Part shown: piece after piece, positions 4,502 to 7,865 of the stretch
How the letters are laid out: each line of letters begins with the position of its first letter
Position numbering within the stretch: the stretch's first letter is position 1
Assembly: GCA_028679935.1 (NCBI GenBank)
Contig: JAJRAL010000194.1
Location: forward strand, 1-7,865
Direction of reading: 5' to 3'
DNA: 7,865 nt
From: Methanomassiliicoccales archaeon
Lineage (GTDB): Archaea > Thermoplasmatota > Thermoplasmata > Methanomassiliicoccales > UBA472
Position numbers and translations under genes: made by a program
Notes under the pieces: generated by a model
Told to the model about the DNA's origin: nothing
The model's input: only the letters and a program-made list of their open reading frames with translations
Database searches by the model: none

Positions 4502-6270
4502 CCCGCACCCTCCCCCTCTTCTCTACCGAGCCTCTCATGGACCTGAAGCCCAAGGATCTGCGACCCTACCAGCAGCGAACGATCGCGACGCTTCGCAACA
4601 TGGTGACGATGGCTGGCAAGAAGAGAATTTTGGCGGTGGGGCCCACCGCGCTCGGCAAGATGGTTCTTGCCGCTTCGATGATCCGATCGTCTACGTTGCC
4701 TGTCTTGTTTGTGGCTCACCGAAGAGAGCTGCTCGATCAGTGTGCGGATCAGCTTCGTGGACTCGGTGTCACGAACGTCAGCATCATGCGCGGCAACGAC
4801 GAGCGATACGATCCGAACTCCACCATCCAGATCTGCTCGATCCAGACGTTGGCTCGTAGGAGCAAACCGTTCGTTGGCGAGAAGATCTTGATTTTCATCG
4901 ACGAGGCCCACCGTGCAGCGGCCGATAGCGTTCGCGAGAACGTGTTTGATGTGTACCCCGACGCGATCGTGATCGGCTTCACCGCCACCCCAGTGCGCCT
5001 CGATGGTCGACCCCTCGGCGGAGACCTCTTCGAGGAGCTTCTGGTCATCGCGACCTACGAGGAGCTCTTCAAGCACCCCGACTGGCTCGCACGCCCGGAC
5101 GCCCGCTCGGCGCCACTCAAGCCGTACCTGGATCATGTGCCCGTGCGAGGCAGCGACTTCGACGAGGAGCTGCTTGCGAAAGCGATGAGCACCGAGCCGC
5201 TCGAGGGGCAGATCGTCGATCACTGGCTCAAGTGGTCCGGACAGCATCGCGGGGAGGGCGTGGGTGTTTACAAAGAGGGCGAACGCAGGCGCACCTTCGT
5301 CTTCGCGGTGAACATCGCGCACTCGATGAGCCTGGCGGCTAGGTTCGAGAAAGTTGCACGTGTCGCACATCTGGACGGCAACACGAAAGAGACGGAGCGA
5401 AAGTCGATTCTGAAAGCGTTGGGCAGCGGAGAGCTCGAAGTCGTCTGCAACTGCAACATTGCCGTCGAGGGAGTCGACGTGCCTGAGGTGAAATGCATCG
5501 TCGCGGCTCGACCGACGCACTCGCTTACTATGCATCGCCAGCAGTCGGGCAGGATGATGCGTCCATGGAAAGGGGTGGTGCCTTTGTTGCTCGATCATGC
5601 CGGCAACTGGGACCGCCTCGGCTGTCCGTGGGAAGATCTGTCGTGGTCGCTGAAGTCGCGAGCGACACGCAAGTCGGGCTTACCGATGAAGCTCTGCAAG
5701 GTGTGCTTCGCGTACTGCGAGCCCTCGCGTGTCATCTGCCCGTACTGCGGGAGCGAGTTTCCAGCGCGCGACGCACGCGAGATGCCGGCCGAGACCACGA
5801 CAGAGCTCATTGCGCGCCAGAGCGAGCCGGATGCTTTGAAGGCGGACTTCTTCGCAAGACAGACCGCCATGGCCAAGACCCACGGCTATAAGCCTGGTTT
5901 TCCGTCGAAATTATTCAAGGACAGATACGGCGTCTGGCCCCCGCGCGAGTGGAGCGACAAGGTGAAAGCCGAGTTTGATAAAGATGTGATCTGGCAGGAC
6001 ACCATGGCCCGCCGGATGAAGAGGAAGGAAGAGCGGGAAAAGCAGGAACAGAAGGAAGCGGCGGCGATGGGAGAGGCGCCTGCCGTGCCTGCCGCGACGG
6101 TCGACATGGAGAAAATGCGAGAAGCCTTTCGGAAGGTGGCGCCCAAAAGCAGCGAAGAGCGGGCGATGGAGTCCACTTTGGAAGCGATGGACAGCGATCC
6201 GTGGTCTCTGGCGCCCGATTCGGCCGATGCTCCGTTTTCCGACTGGATCAACGGAGAACTGGACAGGTGA
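4498..6270 (+). CDS. SF2 DEAH-box helicase of the phage type
   Basis: The 590-aa protein shows the SF2 helicase motifs in order: LRPYQQ (21-26), motif I GPTALGKM (48-55), Ia AHRREL (73-78), II DEAH (135-138), III FTATP (161-165), V NIAVEGVDVPE (320-330) and VI QQSGRMMR (348-355). These couple ATP hydrolysis to movement on nucleic acid. Four paired cysteines (C400-x2-C403, C414-x2-C417) form a likely zinc ribbon. A GYKPGFPSKLFKDRYGVWPP segment (463-482) resembles the tail common in phage helicases of this type. A charged helix (about 503-522) and acidic C-terminus follow. Motif I ends in Lys-Met where Lys-Thr or Lys-Ser is expected, a possible loss of a Mg-ATP ligand. ATG 4498 overlaps the regulator's stop as ATGA, with AGGA 6 nt upstream. 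A role in phage replication or recombination is likely; strand polarity cannot be read. Confidence 0.88.
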   Translation: MTRTLPLFSTEPLMDLKPKDLRPYQQRTIATLRNMVTMAGKKRILAVGPTALGKMVLAASMIRSSTLPVLFVAHRRELLDQCADQLRGLGVTNVSIMRGNDERYDPNSTIQICSIQTLARRSKPFVGEKILIFIDEAHRAAADSVRENVFDVYPDAIVIGFTATPVRLDGRPLGGDLFEELLVIATYEELFKHPDWLARPDARSAPLKPYLDHVPVRGSDFDEELLAKAMSTEPLEGQIVDHWLKWSGQHRGEGVGVYKEGERRRTFVFAVNIAHSMSLAARFEKVARVAHLDGNTKETERKSILKALGSGELEVVCNCNIAVEGVDVPEVKCIVAARPTHSLTMHRQQSGRMMRPWKGVVPLLLDHAGNWDRLGCPWEDLSWSLKSRATRKSGLPMKLCKVCFAYCEPSRVICPYCGSEFPARDAREMPAETTTELIARQSEPDALKADFFARQTAMAKTHGYKPGFPSKLFKDRYGVWPPREWSDKVKAEFDKDVIWQDTMARRMKRKEEREKQEQKEAAAMGEAPAVPAATVDMEKMREAFRKVAPKSSEERAMESTLEAMDSDPWSLAPDSADAPFSDWINGELDR

Positions 6271-6962
6271 AGTGTTCGTTTGAGTCTTGTCACTTTATGT
6301 CTCGGCGTAACGGTCTGTGCAACACACATAATGAACAGGTTAGGAGAGGAAAACCTCTAAGCCGCATACTTCCTGTAGGCGGCGCTCACATGGCCAAAGA
6401 CCATACTGGGGAAATACACAAAGGAAGGAGGGTGATAGAGAGAGGTCCAGACCTTGTCGTGTATAGAAGAAGAAGGTGGAAAAAGGGCGTAAGAAAAGAC
6501 CACGTAGTAACAGAAGTCACAAGAAGGTGGGTTGTCGAGTGTATAGCCTGCGGAACAAGAGTAACAACAACTTGGCAGGCGGTGAGAAATAGATCGTGCA
6601 AACCGTGCGAAAATAAGAAGTTTAGAAAGGACGACGTTCATGTTGTGTCGACTAAGGTTTTTTACCTTCTGAAGTCCGGAGCTGAAAGTCGAGGATATTC
6701 GTGCAGCATAACGGTAGAAGATGTTGCCAGAATAATGCAGATGCCGTGTCATTACTGTGGAATTGACGGAGGAAACGTTACATCCGGGCCTTTTCGCACA
6801 TTCAAGCATAACGGAATTGACAGGGTTGATAATGATAGAGGGTACGAGCCTGAGAATGTTGTTCCTTGTTGCTGGGTATGCAATAGAGCTAAATCGTCAA
6901 TGACTTATCAAGACTTCACGGAATGGTTGAAGCGTGTGTCTTTATTTTGGAGGGACAAGTGA
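6267..6962 (+). CDS. Zinc-rich HNH endonuclease, AT-rich probable insertion
   Basis: This 231-aa protein has three Cys clusters. The first is C3-x4-C8-x9-C18-x2-H21, a finger often seen at the start of phage HNH proteins. The second is a zinc ribbon, C92-x2-C95 with C111-x2-C114. The third is an HNH nuclease domain at 161-225: C161-x2-C164, then HNGIDRVDNDRGYEPENVVP (181-200), then CCWVCNRAKS. In that family His181, Asp185 and Asn197 lie around the metal-dependent catalytic site, which cuts double-stranded DNA. The GTG start (6267) overlaps the helicase stop as GTGA, with GGAG 10 nt before. By hand count 21 of 27 arginines use AGA or AGG, whereas the neighbours mostly use CGN, and the gene is clearly AT-richer. 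This suggests recent transfer, as expected of a homing endonuclease. The 22 residues readable before the GTG are inside the helicase gene and rejected. Confidence 0.86.
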   Translation: MKCSFESCHFMSRRNGLCNTHNEQVRRGKPLSRILPVGGAHMAKDHTGEIHKGRRVIERGPDLVVYRRRRWKKGVRKDHVVTEVTRRWVVECIACGTRVTTTWQAVRNRSCKPCENKKFRKDDVHVVSTKVFYLLKSGAESRGYSCSITVEDVARIMQMPCHYCGIDGGNVTSGPFRTFKHNGIDRVDNDRGYEPENVVPCCWVCNRAKSSMTYQDFTEWLKRVSLFWRDK

Positions 6963-7126
6963 CTCTCTGGCAGAAAATCCGCCAACGTATCTGGCTCGCT
7001 CTCCCGCCCGGCTGGCTCACGATTCCGAAATGCAAGAAGTGCGGCTACGCTCACACCGACGACTGCTGGACGACCCCGTGTCCGCGGTGCGGAATGATTC
7101 ACACGGGCGACTGGAGATGCTCATGA
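6959..7126 (+). CDS. Small zinc-ribbon protein (55 aa)
   Basis: The 55-aa protein starts with GTG at 6959, overlapping the HNH stop as GTGA, with GGAGGG 4 nt upstream. After a helical, Trp-containing start (TLWQKIRQRIWLALPPGW) come Cys25-x2-Cys28, then Cys36, Cys41-x2-Cys44 and a final Cys54. Two CxxC knuckles about 13 residues apart are typical of a zinc ribbon; nearby His32 and His48 might take part. Such small ribbons bind nucleic acid or protein partners. I cannot name a family. Codon use returns to the GC-rich style, so this gene belongs to the resident operon rather than to the inserted HNH gene before it. The stop overlaps the DUF7768 start as ATGA. Confidence 0.75.
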   Translation: MTLWQKIRQRIWLALPPGWLTIPKCKKCGYAHTDDCWTTPCPRCGMIHTGDWRCS

Positions 7127-7500
7127 AAAGGGTCGTGATCGAGTCGCCGCTGGCGGGTGCGTTCGCTCGAAACCAGCGGTACGCGAAGTTAGCGATGATC
7201 GATTGCATCCGGCGCGGCGAGGCGCCGTTTGCGTCGCACGTTCTGTACCCGCTCCTGCTCAACGACGCGACGCCGGAGGACCGACGACTCGGGATGGAGT
7301 GCGGATTCGCATGGGCTGGGCAAGCCGATCTCTGCGCGGTCTACGTCGACCTCGGGGTGAGCAGCGGCATGGTCGAAGGGATGCGGCGGGCTCAGAACAG
7401 CAAGATCCTGATCGAGCGTAGAAACTTGCCTCCCGATTTGATGGCGCAACTCGATCAAGAGCTTGCGGTTGCGATTCGGCCGACGGAGGGGGCGCAATGA
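7123..7500 (+). CDS. DUF7768-type protein
   Basis: The 125-aa protein matches my memory of the phage DUF7768 family: VVIESPLAG (4-12) with N17 and Y20, RGEAPFASHVLYP (31-43), LLNDATPEDRRLGMECG (45-61), and YVDLGVSSGMVEGMRRA (74-90). The layout is an Rossmann-like alpha/beta fold akin to nucleoside 2-deoxyribosyltransferase and DUF4406 proteins, where an SP start, a G-x-pF-x-H segment and a D..S.G stretch line a nucleotide pocket. Whether this family hydrolyses or transfers nucleotides is not established to my knowledge. A nucleotide-pool role is inference. GGAG at 7113-7116, 6 nt before ATG 7123, and the ATGA overlap support the start; reading further upstream runs inside the zinc-ribbon gene. 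The C-terminal 30 residues are Leu-rich and helical. Confidence 0.78.
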   Translation: MKRVVIESPLAGAFARNQRYAKLAMIDCIRRGEAPFASHVLYPLLLNDATPEDRRLGMECGFAWAGQADLCAVYVDLGVSSGMVEGMRRAQNSKILIERRNLPPDLMAQLDQELAVAIRPTEGAQ

Positions 7501-7757
7501 GTCTCTGGGTCGCAGTGCTTCAGTCGGACGGAGATCTTCCGCTCGGAGCGAGAGCGAACATGTTCATCGAAACCGAGAAGTGGTTCGACGCTCGTGCGTA
7601 CGCTCTCTGCAATTTGGGAGAAGATGCTGTTGTTGAACTCTCGTACTTGCCGCTGGAGCCTGACATCGAACTCTCCTGGAGAGGTTCAGATTTCCGCGAG
7701 ACTGGCGGCAGGGCGCTGTGGATGCGAGAGCGGGGCAAGGAGTGGGTGAAAACATGA
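7497..7757 (+). CDS. Unrecognised 86-aa phage protein
   Basis: I do not recognise this 86-aa protein. It overlaps the DUF7768 stop as ATGA at 7497-7500. It is acidic and likely mixed alpha/beta: MSLWVAVLQSDGDLPLG at the start, then an ETEKWFDARAYALCNLGED helix, strand-like VVELSYLPLEP, and a Trp-rich, charged end (LSWRGSDFRETGGRALWMRERGKEWVKT). There is one Cys and no metal site, signal peptide or membrane segment. Similar 'W-F-x-A-R' small proteins occur in phage operons, but I make no assignment. The evidence for a real gene is the paired overlap at both ends and GC-rich codon use like its neighbours. Confidence 0.75.
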   Translation: MSLWVAVLQSDGDLPLGARANMFIETEKWFDARAYALCNLGEDAVVELSYLPLEPDIELSWRGSDFRETGGRALWMRERGKEWVKT

Positions 7758-7865
7758 TGACCAAATCCGAGAGGGCGCGCGTGATCAAAGAAACCGTCGC
7801 GTCGTGCGAAACCCCAGAGCAGCTCGACAAGTTTTTGCAAGGCTACATCGTGGGCGCGGTCGCGG
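7754..7865 (+). CDS. Rightmost gene, truncated by the window edge
   Basis: ATG at 7754-7756 overlaps the previous TGA (7755-7757) as ATGA and is followed at once by a second ATG (7757). AAGGAG at 7738-7743 lies 10 nt before the first ATG. The frame stays open to the edge, giving 37 codons: MMTKSERARVIKETVASCETPEQLDKFLQ followed by GYIVGAVA. This part looks like an amphipathic helix pair with no recognisable domain. The product is unknown. The call rests on the overlap pattern and on coding-like composition. Confidence 0.65.
   Translation, partial: MMTKSERARVIKETVASCETPEQLDKFLQGYIVGAVA

Noticed and set aside
4036..5598. Long minus-strand open frame (520 codons)
   Set aside because: It lies antisense to the HNH, XRE and DEAH helicase genes, all of which show conserved motifs in frame. 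Its translation is His/Arg/Leu-rich without motifs. Long antisense frames are common in GC-rich DNA.
6201..6266. Longer N-terminus for the second HNH endonuclease
   Set aside because: These 22 codons lie inside the helicase gene. GTG 6267 gives the overlap and starts just before the conserved Cys finger.
1..7865. tRNA, rRNA, CRISPR array or insertion sequence
   Set aside because: Reading both strands I saw no cloverleaf with a TTCRA-type arm, no repeat-spacer pattern and no transposase with terminal repeats. A dedicated tRNA scan could still overturn this for short RNAs.

Overview
The window is a compact, GC-rich, gene-dense segment that reads as part of the early or replication region of a double-stranded DNA tailed phage or prophage. 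This rests on gene content: a DnaB-type replicative helicase, a phage-style SF2 helicase, two free-standing HNH endonucleases, a single-motif PLD nuclease, two small DNA-binding regulators, a DUF7768-type protein and many tiny unrecognised genes. No structural, lysis, integrase, rRNA, tRNA or CRISPR feature is visible, and nothing identifies the host.

Layout. Positions 1-636 hold a leftward cluster: a ribbon-helix-helix protein (466-636), an 86-aa CPGC protein (209-469), a 68-aa protein (6-212) and the first codons of a fourth gene running off the left edge. A 72-bp divergent gap (637-708) separates it from a rightward pair: a 67-aa charged protein (709-912) and a 632-aa DnaB-like helicase (909-2807). 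The only other gap, 2808-2979, holds eight copies of GTGGGCG in both orientations, nested hairpins, a possible G-quadruplex and two G6 runs. It is the best candidate for an origin or control region. From 2980 to the right edge nine genes run rightward: PLD nuclease, HNH endonuclease with NUMOD4-like and HTH parts, XRE-type regulator, DEAH helicase, zinc-rich HNH endonuclease, 55-aa zinc ribbon, DUF7768 protein, 86-aa unknown, and a truncated gene.

Every gene junction within the three runs is a 4-nt start/stop overlap (ATGA, GTGA or TTGA). I count twelve, including the one at the left edge. This fixes most starts and points to translationally coupled operons. The two HNH genes differ in base composition from their neighbours, one more GC-rich and one clearly AT-richer with AGA/AGG arginine codons, which suggests later arrivals that kept the overlap architecture.

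How the genes may work together (inference): the two helicases, the repeat cluster and the nuclease probably serve phage DNA replication and processing. The RHH and XRE proteins are candidate local regulators. Both NTPases carry a departure from the textbook Walker A motif (Gly to Cys in the DnaB-like protein, final Ser/Thr to Met in the SF2 helicase), and the PLD protein lacks the usual Asp of its HKD motif. These three deviations, together with the repeat cluster, are the features most worth a second look.
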